A stretch of DNA of 64,000 nucleotides from assembly GCA_023423335.1 (NCBI GenBank), contig JAFAFU010000021.1, positions 1 through 64,000 of the forward strand. The letters run 5' to 3'. The translations under genes were made by a program, and so were the position numbers. The stretch is from Bacillota bacterium. Its GTDB lineage: Bacteria; Bacillota; Clostridia; Lachnospirales; Lachnospiraceae. Shown here piece by piece: positions 8,375 through 17,489 of the stretch. Numbering within the stretch: position 1 is the stretch's first letter; the number at the start of each line of letters is the position of its first letter. The notes beneath the pieces are model-generated. The model was not told the origin of the DNA and made no database searches. It was given only the letters and a program-made list of their open reading frames with translations.

Positions 8375-10114
8375 ATGAAATTGTTATGGAAGATGGGAAA
8401 GGAAGCCATAAGATACCGGGCCCTCTATCTGGCAGCGATCCTTGCTACCTTTGCGCTTACTGTCGTGAACCTGATTGCACCGAAGCTGCTGTCTATGATG
8501 ACCGCTTTGGTAGCTGACGGGATTACGGCAGAATCCCGGGATAAGATCCTATGGATTACCCTTGCTTTAATTCTGCTTTATCTGATCCGGATCCTGTTCC
8601 GGTACTTGAGCAATTACCTGGCCCATAAGGCTGCCTGGAATTTGGTGGAGGACTTAAGGGTCCGTGTATACAGTAAGATCCAGGAATTCTCCATGAGCTT
8701 TTTTCAGGACAAACAGACCGGGGATCTGATGAGCCGGGTTGTGAATGATACCGCGACCTTTGAACTGTTATATGCACATATCATTCCTGAGATGGTGACC
8801 AACATTGTCACCGTAGCGGGTGTTATGATAATCTTACTTACCATCAATGCAAAACTGGCTCTGCTGACCTGTATCCCGATTCCTTTCATTCTCTTCTCCG
8901 GATGGATTTTCTCCGCAAAGATCCGGCCGAACTTCCGTGTGGCCCAGAAATCCCTGGCAGAGCTTAATTCCAAGCTCCAGGATAACTTCTCGGGAGTCCA
9001 GGAAATTCAAGCCTTCGGTCAGGAGGATTATGAAAAAAATCTGGTAAAAAGCCAGGCCGGTACTTATACAAAATCCATTCTCCATGCCCTGAAGCTTTCT
9101 GCCGTTTTCCATCCCGCCGTTGAGTTCCTATCCTCCGCGGGAACGGTTATTGTGGTCGGCATGGGAGGAATCCTGGCGTATCACGGTGATTTGTCCGTGG
9201 CTGATATCGTTGCCTTTCTTCTGTATCTCTCCCTCTTCTATGCACCAATCTCGGGACTGGCAAGAATTCTGGAGGAGGTTCAGCAGGCTTATGCCGGTGC
9301 GGAACGTGTCATGATGGTATTGGATACTCCCAATGATATCGTCAATGCTCCTGATGCCAGGGATCTGACCGAAGTGCAGGGAAGCATCACCTTCGACTCT
9401 GTGGATTTTCAGTATGAAGAGAAGGTCCAGGTTTTGAAAAATATCAGCTTTTCCTGTCGTCCCGGCCAGATGATTGCTCTGGTGGGTCCGACCGGTGTGG
9501 GTAAAACCACCCTGACCCAGCTCATCTCCAGATTCTATGATCCGACGAACGGCCGCGTTCTGATCGACAAAACGGACATACGGGAGGTCACTCTCCAAAG
9601 CCTCAGGGCCAATATTGCACCGGTCCTGCAGGATACCTTCCTCTTTAACGGTACAATAGCCGAGAATATCGGTTATGCAGATCCGGGGGCGTCCGGAGAG
9701 GATATTATGACCGCTGCAAAGGCTGCCCGGATTCATGATAATATCCTGGAGATGCCGGATCAATATGAAACCAAGGTCGGAGAACGGGGTATGCGCTTGT
9801 CCGGAGGACAGAAACAAAGGATTGCAATTGCCAGGGCAATCCTTCGGAAGGCTCCGATTATCATTCTGGATGAGGCAACGGCATCCGTAGACGTAGAAAC
9901 CGAACGGGAAATACAAAAGGCCATCGCTGATCTTGCGGGGACCCGTACCATCATAGCCATCGCCCACCGCCTCTCCACCATCCAAAATGCCGATCAGATC
10001 CTGGTTCTGGAGGAAGGCCGGATTGTTCAGAGCGGCAATCATGCCGAGCTGATGGAACAGCCGGGCTTATACCGCAGACTGAGCCTGGCTCATTCCAAGC
10101 TGCAGCAAAGCTGA
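8375..10114 (+). CDS. ABC exporter, fused permease and ATPase
   Basis: A 579-residue half-transporter of the multidrug/lipid exporter type. Six membrane helices lie in residues 15-300, and the nucleotide-binding domain follows: Walker A GPTGVGKTT at 371-379, signature LSGGQ at 475-479 and Walker B IIILDE at 495-500, with the switch His in IAHRLSTI. AGGAGG lies nine bases before ATG 8375. It works as a dimer; since no second half-transporter is adjacent, a homodimer is likely. The cargo cannot be deduced. Confidence 0.9.
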   Translation: MKLLWKMGKEAIRYRALYLAAILATFALTVVNLIAPKLLSMMTALVADGITAESRDKILWITLALILLYLIRILFRYLSNYLAHKAAWNLVEDLRVRVYSKIQEFSMSFFQDKQTGDLMSRVVNDTATFELLYAHIIPEMVTNIVTVAGVMIILLTINAKLALLTCIPIPFILFSGWIFSAKIRPNFRVAQKSLAELNSKLQDNFSGVQEIQAFGQEDYEKNLVKSQAGTYTKSILHALKLSAVFHPAVEFLSSAGTVIVVGMGGILAYHGDLSVADIVAFLLYLSLFYAPISGLARILEEVQQAYAGAERVMMVLDTPNDIVNAPDARDLTEVQGSITFDSVDFQYEEKVQVLKNISFSCRPGQMIALVGPTGVGKTTLTQLISRFYDPTNGRVLIDKTDIREVTLQSLRANIAPVLQDTFLFNGTIAENIGYADPGASGEDIMTAAKAARIHDNILEMPDQYETKVGERGMRLSGGQKQRIAIARAILRKAPIIILDEATASVDVETEREIQKAIADLAGTRTIIAIAHRLSTIQNADQILVLEEGRIVQSGNHAELMEQPGLYRRLSLAHSKLQQS

Positions 10115-10142
10115 CAACGCTCTTACAGCTGTTGCATTAAGA

Positions 10143-10160
10143 TGTGAAACATGTTTCACA
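10143..10160. promoter_or_regulatory. Perfect 18-base palindrome, probable operator
   Basis: TGTGAAACATGTTTCACA is a perfect 18-base palindrome downstream of the ABC exporter. It sits where a -35 would be for an extended -10 (TGATATACT, hexamer at 10181-10186) reading on the plus strand. The arrangement looks like a repressor site over a promoter, yet no plus-strand gene follows. It may be a relic of a lost gene or serve a small RNA. Confidence 0.4.
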
Positions 10161-10202
10161 CAGATGAAAATAGACTGTGATATACTGACAAAAACAGAGC
10201 AA

Positions 10203-10239
10203 GAAGTGCCAGATGTGTGAGGGAAGCATCCGGCACTTC
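10203..10239 (-). terminator. Terminator of the dynamin-like operon
   Basis: GAAGTGCC pairs with GGCACTTC and an inner GATG with CATC. On the minus strand the stem is followed within about 15 bases by CTGTTTTTG. It lies directly after the last gene of the operon and may also stop readthrough from the ABC exporter. Confidence 0.55.
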
Positions 10240-10275
10240 CTGTATCCAAACAACTGTTATCATAGCCTTTTACAA

Positions 10276-10602
10276 CTATTCCTCATCAACCTTCTCGATA
10301 TTGACCTCATCAATTTCAATTGATATCTGCTTTTCCTCCGCCATTTTATTCACGTAGGATATAATATCCTCTTTATATTCCGACAGAAAATAAACTGCTA
10401 ATTCATCCTTCGTCTGTTTGGGTAATACCGCTAATGCGGCTTTTATTATTTTATTCGGCATACCTTTCATGCCAACCAACAGCTTAGCCAATTTACTGGT
10501 TTTATCCCCTTTTTCCGAAAGCTTCTGTAGTACGACCGGTATTACCTTGTCAGCAATATCACCGTAATCAACATCCTTTATCATAACTTCCAGCTTTATC
10601 AA
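10276..10602 (-). CDS. Hypothetical protein, last gene of the dynamin-like operon
   Basis: A 108-residue, charged protein with no recognised family. It begins at a TTG with GGAGGAATAAACG upstream. It is rich in Lys, Glu and Ile, predicted mostly helical in the middle (KVIPVVLQKLSEKGDKTSK, then GMPNKIIKAALAVLPK), and ends in an acidic strand-like tail (ISIEIDEVNIEKVDEE). It lies 76 bases downstream of the 173-residue gene and before the terminator, so it is probably the last cistron of the operon. The function is unknown. Confidence 0.6.
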   Translation of the reverse strand: MIKLEVMIKDVDYGDIADKVIPVVLQKLSEKGDKTSKLAKLLVGMKGMPNKIIKAALAVLPKQTKDELAVYFLSEYKEDIISYVNKMAEEKQISIEIDEVNIEKVDEE

Positions 10603-10678
10603 CGTTTATTCCTCCCTGTACGCCTATTCACAGAATATTCATAGTGTCCGAGCCTTCCTGAGGCATCGCATGAAATCC

Positions 10679-11200
10679 TTATTCCTGCAGCAGCTCCAGA
10701 ATTTTCTCTTTAAATGGATTCAATTGTTCCATGTATTTCCCAATCAGCTTTTTATCGATTTCCTGTTCCTGATTCTGCTTCACCTTCTTCATGACCGGAG
10801 TCAGGACGGCTGCCGGTAATATAATGGATGCGGCGGTAACGAAGAAATTGGCCCGCTTCAGTACACTGATGCCTGCTCCTGCCAGAGCTCCTCCGATCGG
10901 AACCGCATAGGAGGCGATATCCGCCAGTCCCTTATCCCGCTCCGCTTCCTGAAAGGACAGCTCATACCGGATAATCCTTTCAATCTTCTCTGCTTTGGCA
11001 GGCTGCGCCTTCTTAAGTCCTTTCAGCCAACTGCCCAGAATATCGAATTCATCCAGCCATCCCGTTCCGGCATCCTTTAAAGCCAGATTGGCGATGGACA
11101 GCTTCAACCGGCTATCCTCACTGTGTTCCATCAGCTTCGCTTTTACGTTTAATCGAAACCGTTCCCAGCATTGGTTAAATTCGCTGCTATAATCCTTCAT
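10679..11200 (-). CDS. Hypothetical protein with a Gly/Ala-rich hydrophobic segment
   Basis: A 173-residue protein with no recognised family. The first 90 residues are helical and charged. Residues 95-140 form a Gly/Ala-rich hydrophobic stretch (IASYAVPIGGALAGAGISVL, then FFVTAASIILPAAVLTPV), and a charged helical tail ends in LLQE. The hydrophobic stretch resembles the membrane-inserting segments of the dynamin-like proteins upstream. AAGGAGGTTATT precedes ATG 11200. Its place in the operon suggests a membrane or GTPase partner, but that is inference. Confidence 0.65.
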   Translation of the reverse strand: MKDYSSEFNQCWERFRLNVKAKLMEHSEDSRLKLSIANLALKDAGTGWLDEFDILGSWLKGLKKAQPAKAEKIERIIRYELSFQEAERDKGLADIASYAVPIGGALAGAGISVLKRANFFVTAASIILPAAVLTPVMKKVKQNQEQEIDKKLIGKYMEQLNPFKEKILELLQE

Positions 11201-11311
11201 AATAACCTCCTTATGCCTATGCTTTTCAGGCTTTTTGCCATCAGGCAGATCATAATACCATAATGAATGAACGAACCAATTATGTTATGTATGACCGATG
11301 AACCCGGAGTA

Positions 11312-11557
11312 TTATAAGCCCAGAAGCTCATTCTTCTTACTTTCATCCACATAATAGCCGGTTTCGCACTTGGAACACATAACGGCATATTTCTGTGAGG
11401 TTTTTGCCACCGGAATAAAAAATACCGTGATCTGATTTTTCAATTCATACAGATAAAACGGATGGGTAGTATTGCATTTTTCACAATGCATATCCCCCAG
11501 ATATTTAATCTTCTTTGCTGCCGTATGCGTCCCGCAGCCATTCACTCTAATTCCCAT
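11312..11557 (-). CDS. Zinc-ribbon protein
   Basis: An 81-residue protein with two CxxC knuckles, CEKC near residue 25 and CSKC near residue 61, separated by a strand-rich segment (YLYELKNQITVFFIPVAKTS). This is the pattern of the zinc-ribbon family of small single-domain proteins. GGGAGAATAAGCA precedes the ATG. It follows the third dynamin-like gene by 61 bases in the same orientation. It may bind zinc and serve as an adaptor; no enzymatic motif is present. Confidence 0.7.
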   Translation of the reverse strand: MGIRVNGCGTHTAAKKIKYLGDMHCEKCNTTHPFYLYELKNQITVFFIPVAKTSQKYAVMCSKCETGYYVDESKKNELLGL

Positions 11558-11618
11558 TGCTTATTCTCCCTTTCTTTATTATCAACCGATTCCGCCCCTT
11601 CCAAACCAAAGCTTACCG

Positions 11619-13562
11619 CTATAGTCTGGATGTCAGACCGATCGAAGATTTAATATTGTCCTTCCGGCTTTCCAATCTCATCAGATCCTGCTGTACCTCC
11701 GCCTGTCTGTTCCTTAAATCCTGCTGCCGCTCATTATCCTGCTGATCGACGGCCTTTATCAACAGATTATACTTATCCCTGCAGCTTAATACCTTTTTCC
11801 GGAACTGATTCATTAAGGCAATCTGGTATTGATTGATACATCCGATAAATTCTATCATAACCGTGTTAAAATACTGGTTGATTACCGGCTCCATCTTTTC
11901 CCAATAGTCCGCTTTCATTTTCTTCACCGATGCTCCGATCTTATCACCGAAAGCCCAGCCTGCCATCCAGCCGAGGGCTGCCCCCACCACCGGAATCGGA
12001 ATAATTAACTGTCCGAGCACAGCTCCGCCGGCTGCTCCTCCATAGCTGGCGGCTTCCCCGAGCTTCTGGTATTTATTACTGGCATCCGTCAGGGCAGAGG
12101 ACAGATTGGCCGTCATAACCGGTTGGAATTGGGGCAGATTCATATCCGCTTTAAAATCCTTCTGATTGCCATGAATGGCCAGACGGTGATACTGCCTGCG
12201 AAAATCCTCAAAGAATCTCTCCCATTCCTCCTGCTCCACCCGGTTCATACTCTCCAGAATCGGATGAACCTCCTGCTCCATTGCTTCTTTCGCCGCCTTC
12301 TGAAGATTACTCGGCAGATTGTTCACAAAGGCTGTGAGATATTTTCTGTCCTCCAGACTGACAAGGTTCAGGCGGATTCTCTCCTTCCTGTCATTCATCC
12401 CCTTCCGGCAGAATGCCGTCTTGTCCGAAAGGCATTGGTCAGCGATCCCCTGCGCCGCCCGGTCGATCTTATCCTGCATGAAACTGTCAACATTCTTTAT
12501 TTTTGTCTCTTCAATCTCTCTATGCTTCTCTTTATAATAACGAAGCTGAAGCTCTAAGCTGATTTTAAGTACATCCAGGGTATGGTCCATCAACGCAAGA
12601 AGCTTGGTTCTTTGGATAATCAATCGCCGCTCGGCCAGATAGGAATAAATCGCCGCCTCTGTCCGGTAGGATTCCTCCACCAGCCTATTGACATCCTCCT
12701 CGTCATATTGTATCTCCCGAATTATCTCAGGAATACTTGCCCCCAGGACAAAGAGGGCCGTATACGGACAAACGATCGGATTCTCTATCTCAAAGGTCTT
12801 TGCGATATGCTCCCGGATATAAGCCAATACTCTTTCCCGCTCCTTCGGACGCAGCAGGTCAATCCGGTTTACGACAAAGACACAATTCCTGATGACGGCC
12901 TGAAGGTTATTATTAATAAAATTAACCAGGCTGACCGGCATGGGCTTGACGGCATCCACTACAATAATAGAAGCGTCGGACAGGTTATGTATGGCGTGGG
13001 AGGTGATTTCCTCATGCCAAACCTCCGTAACATTCGTGCCCGGAGTATCTACAATAACCAGATTGCTCTGAAGTGTTTTCGAAGGATACTCTATAATTAC
13101 CGTTTCCTTCTTACTATCCATAGACTTTCTGGTGGTTTCTTTGGTTACATTTTCCACAAAGGACCGGTGGTCTTTGATCTTCTCCGGCAATACTTCATAC
13201 AGATGCTCCGTCCCGTCCACCATCCGTTTAATAAAAATATTGCTCTTCTCTCCGTATCGTATGACAGTCGCCGCTACTGTTGTCCCCTGCAGAATATCTG
13301 ATTCTAAGATTGCCGCCCGGAGCAGTGCATTGATAAACGTACTTTTTCCTGTGGAAAATTCACCGATTACCGACAGGTTGAGATTGGTATCCTTTTGTTT
13401 CTCCCTGATTTCCCGGAGCCGCTTCTCAATATCATCGGTATTTTCTACAGACAAATCATATTTGCTGTTCAAAGCTTCAATGAATTCCAGATTGCCGTTT
13501 AGGTCAATCAGATCATCCAGGATATCCATCCGCATATGCTTCATATCATATTGCTTATCCAT
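11619..13562 (-). CDS. Dynamin-like GTPase 3
   Basis: A 647-residue dynamin-family GTPase. G1 is GEFSTGKST (67-75), G2 the Thr of GTTVAAT, G3 DTPGTN and G4 NRID. A long helical part follows, and near residue 510-560 there is a Gly/Ala-rich hydrophobic segment (YGGAAGGAVLGQLIIP, VVGAALGWMAGWAFG) typical of the membrane paddle of bacterial dynamins. The C-terminus is coiled coil (DNERQQDLRNRQAEVQQDL). It starts four bases after the stop of GTPase 2. Bacterial dynamins tubulate, fuse or repair membranes and often work as hetero-oligomers, which fits three adjacent genes. Confidence 0.9.
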   Translation of the reverse strand: MDKQYDMKHMRMDILDDLIDLNGNLEFIEALNSKYDLSVENTDDIEKRLREIREKQKDTNLNLSVIGEFSTGKSTFINALLRAAILESDILQGTTVAATVIRYGEKSNIFIKRMVDGTEHLYEVLPEKIKDHRSFVENVTKETTRKSMDSKKETVIIEYPSKTLQSNLVIVDTPGTNVTEVWHEEITSHAIHNLSDASIIVVDAVKPMPVSLVNFINNNLQAVIRNCVFVVNRIDLLRPKERERVLAYIREHIAKTFEIENPIVCPYTALFVLGASIPEIIREIQYDEEDVNRLVEESYRTEAAIYSYLAERRLIIQRTKLLALMDHTLDVLKISLELQLRYYKEKHREIEETKIKNVDSFMQDKIDRAAQGIADQCLSDKTAFCRKGMNDRKERIRLNLVSLEDRKYLTAFVNNLPSNLQKAAKEAMEQEVHPILESMNRVEQEEWERFFEDFRRQYHRLAIHGNQKDFKADMNLPQFQPVMTANLSSALTDASNKYQKLGEAASYGGAAGGAVLGQLIIPIPVVGAALGWMAGWAFGDKIGASVKKMKADYWEKMEPVINQYFNTVMIEFIGCINQYQIALMNQFRKKVLSCRDKYNLLIKAVDQQDNERQQDLRNRQAEVQQDLMRLESRKDNIKSSIGLTSRL

Positions 13563-13565
13563 GTT

Positions 13566-15593
13566 TTATTTCCCCACCAGAAGGAAGATGAATTCATCCA
13601 GCTCTCTGCTGATCCTTCTCAGCTGCGTTTCCCTCGCTGCCAGCTCCTTCTTCTGTTTCTCTATGTTCTCCTTGCCTAACTCCATCTCCTTGATAATGCT
13701 TTCCACCTGAAGCTGGATCTCCTGAATTTCTGTATCCATGGAGCCCACAATCGTATTGCCGATTTCCGATATCTTAAGCTTGATATCCTCCATGAAATTC
13801 TCCACCGTACTGGGACTGTGATTCATGATATTATTGCAAAATTCCTCAGAAATTCCCTTCTTCACCTTTTTCAGGATGTCCTTCTTGGCCGCAAAGCCGC
13901 CGCCCAGAACAGAAGCAACGATAACAGCAATAATCGTTACCGGATTGAGCAAGCCTACAAAAGCCAGGGCCAGATAAGCGCCCACCTGCAAAGCCAGTCC
14001 CTTGGCAAAATCCTTCGTCAGGCCGGTTGCGGCACCGAGTGCCGCTCCGCCGTAACCGCTTACCAGCAAGCCTCCTCCTGCCGCTACAATTCTCTGCCAC
14101 ATCGGAACCTGTTCCACCTTGGATTTATCCACTCCGGAGATATCCATCTTAATCTCATCCAATTCGATGAAGAAATTCTCCAAATTCCCCTCAATGGCCG
14201 CTATCATTCCCTCCACCTTGGAGGTTATAATGGATTGCAGAGTCGTATTGGTCCATAATACCTGCTCACTGTCCACCTTCTGAATCAGAAATTCACTGAT
14301 TTCATTGGACAGCCTCTCGGCATCCTTGCTTAGGTGTGACATGGTGAGCTCAGTGGTCGGTTCATATTCATCCACCCATACCTTGATCTTCCCGGGAAGA
14401 TCATTGAAATAGCTTACGATACAGCGTCTGAAGTCCGGCATCATGCTCTCGATAATCGTCTTGATCCTGTTCTCCAGCACCAGCTTTTTCTTCTCCATCA
14501 TATCAAGCTTCGGCTTTGCTTCCTCGTATCTTGCTTTCAGAACATTGATATCCGTATCATAAGCACTTCTCTGCTCGGGAATAATCTTTTCCAGGGTATC
14601 CTGACGGATGATCCGGCTCAGTTCCCTCGTTGCAGGAGCGAGCTTGATATTGCCCCTTTCATGGGTCAGATATTGCAGGATGGATTTCTCAAACTCAGGC
14701 ATACCGGATTGCCGGTATTGCTCTGAGGAGTTATGAACCTTCCCTTCCAGCGCATTATAGGCGGATACGCAGAATATTTCTTTGGCGTAGGGCTTCAGCA
14801 TCTTTGCGGCATAATTTTTCACTCTCTCCCGCTCCCGGTCATTGATCAGGTTGTCAAACCGGTTGACGATGCAATAGATATCCCCGTCTCCAAAGCCCTG
14901 GGGCTTTAGGATATCGTTTAAAAATTCCATCTCCTTCGCGGAACAGCAGGCCAGAGCGGTGAAAACAAAGATGATTGCGTCGGCATTCTTCAGATATTCC
15001 ATCGTCACCTTGGTTCTTACCGGATGCTCATTAAGTCCCGGTGAATCAATAATCTCAATTCCGTTTTCCAGAATTTCCAGAGGCCAGAACAGCTCCACCT
15101 TTTCGAAGGGACTTTCCTTCAAGGCATCCTTATGCTCCATACCCATCGGTATGACCACATAATCCTCGATTTCATCATAGGGGATCTCCAGCGGCGGAAT
15201 GTTCTTCATATTATTCTTCTTCATATGATTCATCGCTTTTTCCGCTATTTCGCTGTGCATCTTCTCCGGCAGAGGATTCATGAAGTACAGGACCGCCTTC
15301 GGTTCCCTGCCGTATTTTACCTCGTTGATGATGGCTGTGGTCGGTGTTGCATAAGCCGGCAGGATTTCCTGGCCTAACAGGGAGTTGATGAAGGTGCTCT
15401 TGCCGTTTTTAAAGGTGCCAAGCACTTGAATTTTTAGATTGTCCGTCGCAATCTTCTTACTAAGTCCATCCAAGGTTTTTGCATACTGCTCCATTTTAAG
15501 TCCCGCTATAATCTTTGAGGTCTCACTGATCAGTCCGGCTAATTTCACTTGTTTTTCTTTAAAATCCTGGTATTGATATTTGTTCTCTGCCAT
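13566..15593 (-). CDS. Dynamin-like GTPase 2
   Basis: A 675-residue dynamin-family GTPase and the longest of the three. G1 is GTFKNGKST (59-67), G2 lies in TPTTA, G3 is DSPG with LNEHP following, and G4 NRFD. It has the largest hydrophobic region, about residues 500-575 (AAGGGLLVSGYGGAALGAA, then LALQVGAYLALAFVGLLNP and IIAVIVASVLGGG), enough for two or three membrane passes. The C-terminal 70 residues are a heptad-rich coiled coil. The gene sits seven bases after GTPase 1. Divergence among the three proteins argues for distinct roles rather than a recent duplication. Confidence 0.9.
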   Translation of the reverse strand: MAENKYQYQDFKEKQVKLAGLISETSKIIAGLKMEQYAKTLDGLSKKIATDNLKIQVLGTFKNGKSTFINSLLGQEILPAYATPTTAIINEVKYGREPKAVLYFMNPLPEKMHSEIAEKAMNHMKKNNMKNIPPLEIPYDEIEDYVVIPMGMEHKDALKESPFEKVELFWPLEILENGIEIIDSPGLNEHPVRTKVTMEYLKNADAIIFVFTALACCSAKEMEFLNDILKPQGFGDGDIYCIVNRFDNLINDRERERVKNYAAKMLKPYAKEIFCVSAYNALEGKVHNSSEQYRQSGMPEFEKSILQYLTHERGNIKLAPATRELSRIIRQDTLEKIIPEQRSAYDTDINVLKARYEEAKPKLDMMEKKKLVLENRIKTIIESMMPDFRRCIVSYFNDLPGKIKVWVDEYEPTTELTMSHLSKDAERLSNEISEFLIQKVDSEQVLWTNTTLQSIITSKVEGMIAAIEGNLENFFIELDEIKMDISGVDKSKVEQVPMWQRIVAAGGGLLVSGYGGAALGAATGLTKDFAKGLALQVGAYLALAFVGLLNPVTIIAVIVASVLGGGFAAKKDILKKVKKGISEEFCNNIMNHSPSTVENFMEDIKLKISEIGNTIVGSMDTEIQEIQLQVESIIKEMELGKENIEKQKKELAARETQLRRISRELDEFIFLLVGK

Positions 15594-15600
15594 AGCCTCA

Positions 15601-17478
15601 TCACTCCGTTTGATTTATTCTTGATTTCAGTTCCATCACTTTATCATATTCGTCCCTCAGGGATTGCTCACTGCTTGTGTCTGCCTGCTTTAATGCGGAA
15701 TCAATTGCGTCATACCGGGAGGCTATCCAGGCCTCCTCCCTCTGCTTCGCCTGTTCGACGGCGGCCTCGTAAGCTCTTCGAAGCTTTTTCTCTACCTCCT
15801 CCGCCGCCTGGTCGATCACCTTGGGAACCTGTGCTCTTAAAAGCTCCGATAGTTTTTTCTTCTGTGCCTCGATATTCTTATTAAGAAATACCTCCGAGAG
15901 GATACCTCCGCTAAGACCTACGGCTGTTCCCAGGGGAGCAAGGCCAAAGGCTCCGAAAATCAGATAACCTCCGACGGTAGCCACACCGGTGCCAATCCGG
16001 CTGATCAGCCGGCTTTTTTTCAGATCCGGCAGGCCTGCCTCCGGAGAAGCATTCCACCGCTTGAACAGCTCCTTGTCGGCCATTACTTCCCGTTGCTGAA
16101 GAATATTGGTCTTATAATCATTCTCCAGAATGTTATTCAACCAGGTGATATCCTTCATATAGAGCTGCTGGAGCCCGTTTTCCAGTATCGAACCGAGGGC
16201 TATCATTTCCATTTTAAGTCGGTAGGGATAATCCTTCTCCCACCATTCCTTCGGGCTGCCGGTGTGGGCCAGCTCATATTGGAGACGCTCAATCATGGCT
16301 TCCTGCTTCTCCGATATCGTGCCACCCATCCATTCAAAATTATTATTGCAGCGCATCAGCATCTGTGTCTGCAAATCCTCCCAGCGGAGTTCATTGTTCC
16401 TAATCTGCTCCTTCTGCTTTGCTGCCGCGGCTCTGCGTTTATCTTCTTCCAGCTCATAAAGGGAAAGCTTTGTCTCCATACTTTGCTTCAGCAGATCCGC
16501 AACTTCATTGAGGGAGGCATATGCGGCCCGGTTTTTCTTCCCAAGATGTCCGTCATCCTTCACCCAGTCCTCCAGTTGGGTACGGACAGCATCGATTCCC
16601 GCACCTACTCCCTCCGGTTTATCGAAAGCCTCCTCTGTGGCTACAAAGATCGGAACCTCCATGTTCCATTCTCTCAGACGATTCTTAATATAATTAAGAA
16701 CATCCTCCTGCTGTTCCTTTGAAACCAGATCAAGCTTTGTTACTGCCAGCAGAATCCGGGGCAGCTTTCTCGTCATAATCCGTTCCTCCAAGAACATCTT
16801 CTCCGTCAGGCTCAGTCCGTTGGCGGCACTGACGGTTACAATGGCACAATCGCTGGTCATTATGGCCTGGTCCACATATTCCATTCTCTTATCCTGGAGA
16901 TCTCCCGCCCCCGGAGTATCGATGAATTCCATATCATGCTCCAAAAGCCAGCGATTCGGCACTCCCGCATAGATGACCCCTTTGGCGTCATTACCGTTCA
17001 TATCGGCCGTCAGCCCTTCCCAGCTATCCGGCTGAATTGGAAGTCTGGTTTTTTTTCCTGTTTCATTGATATGTACCAGCATCGGATTCTCATTATAGGT
17101 AATCTTGGTCAGCATGGCCGTGGTGGGAAGATTCCCGACCGGCATAACCTCCTCACCGAGAAGCTTATTGATCAGCGTGCTTTTCCCCCTGCTGAACTCA
17201 CCAACCACGGTTACGGTAAATCGTACCGACTGGACATACTTTTTCACCTGCTCCACCTGGGCTGCCAACTGCGGCTGCCTCTGCTGCCTGCAGGCTTCCT
17301 CCGTAGCTTCGATCAGCTCCTTAAGCTCATTATCAATAAATCTGATTTTATCCTTCTTAATTTCGTGGAAGGGTGCCGGCTTTTTTATCGGATGCAGTCT
17401 TAATTCACGGTCTGTCCTGCGTTCGGTCCCCGGTTGCCCAGCCGGTGTTTCAAAAAAATCTTTTTTCTTAATATTCAT
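15601..17478 (-). CDS. Dynamin-like GTPase 1
   Basis: A 625-residue dynamin-family GTPase. The N-terminal 85 residues are charged and helical, then G1 GEFSRGKST (93-101), G2 in LPTTAM, G3 DTPGAGD and G4 TKLD follow. A Gly-rich hydrophobic hairpin near residue 490-525 (GTGVATVGGYLIFGAFG, APLGTAVGLSGGIL) is followed by an Arg/Lys/Glu-rich coiled coil. AGGAGGAGCCGCT precedes ATG 17478. It is the first GTPase transcribed, 11 bases after the 174-residue unknown gene. Confidence 0.9.
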   Translation of the reverse strand: MNIKKKDFFETPAGQPGTERRTDRELRLHPIKKPAPFHEIKKDKIRFIDNELKELIEATEEACRQQRQPQLAAQVEQVKKYVQSVRFTVTVVGEFSRGKSTLINKLLGEEVMPVGNLPTTAMLTKITYNENPMLVHINETGKKTRLPIQPDSWEGLTADMNGNDAKGVIYAGVPNRWLLEHDMEFIDTPGAGDLQDKRMEYVDQAIMTSDCAIVTVSAANGLSLTEKMFLEERIMTRKLPRILLAVTKLDLVSKEQQEDVLNYIKNRLREWNMEVPIFVATEEAFDKPEGVGAGIDAVRTQLEDWVKDDGHLGKKNRAAYASLNEVADLLKQSMETKLSLYELEEDKRRAAAAKQKEQIRNNELRWEDLQTQMLMRCNNNFEWMGGTISEKQEAMIERLQYELAHTGSPKEWWEKDYPYRLKMEMIALGSILENGLQQLYMKDITWLNNILENDYKTNILQQREVMADKELFKRWNASPEAGLPDLKKSRLISRIGTGVATVGGYLIFGAFGLAPLGTAVGLSGGILSEVFLNKNIEAQKKKLSELLRAQVPKVIDQAAEEVEKKLRRAYEAAVEQAKQREEAWIASRYDAIDSALKQADTSSEQSLRDEYDKVMELKSRINQTE

Positions 17479-17489
17479 AGCGGCTCCTC

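Noticed and set aside
8281..8517. A 78-codon plus-strand open frame
   Set aside because: It overlaps the ABC exporter start in another frame and lacks a ribosome binding site.
10143..10160. Similarity of the palindrome to a ParB site (parS)
   Set aside because: parS is TGTTTCACGTGAAACA. Here the two halves are in the opposite order (GTGAAACA then TGTTTCAC), so ParB would not be expected to bind.
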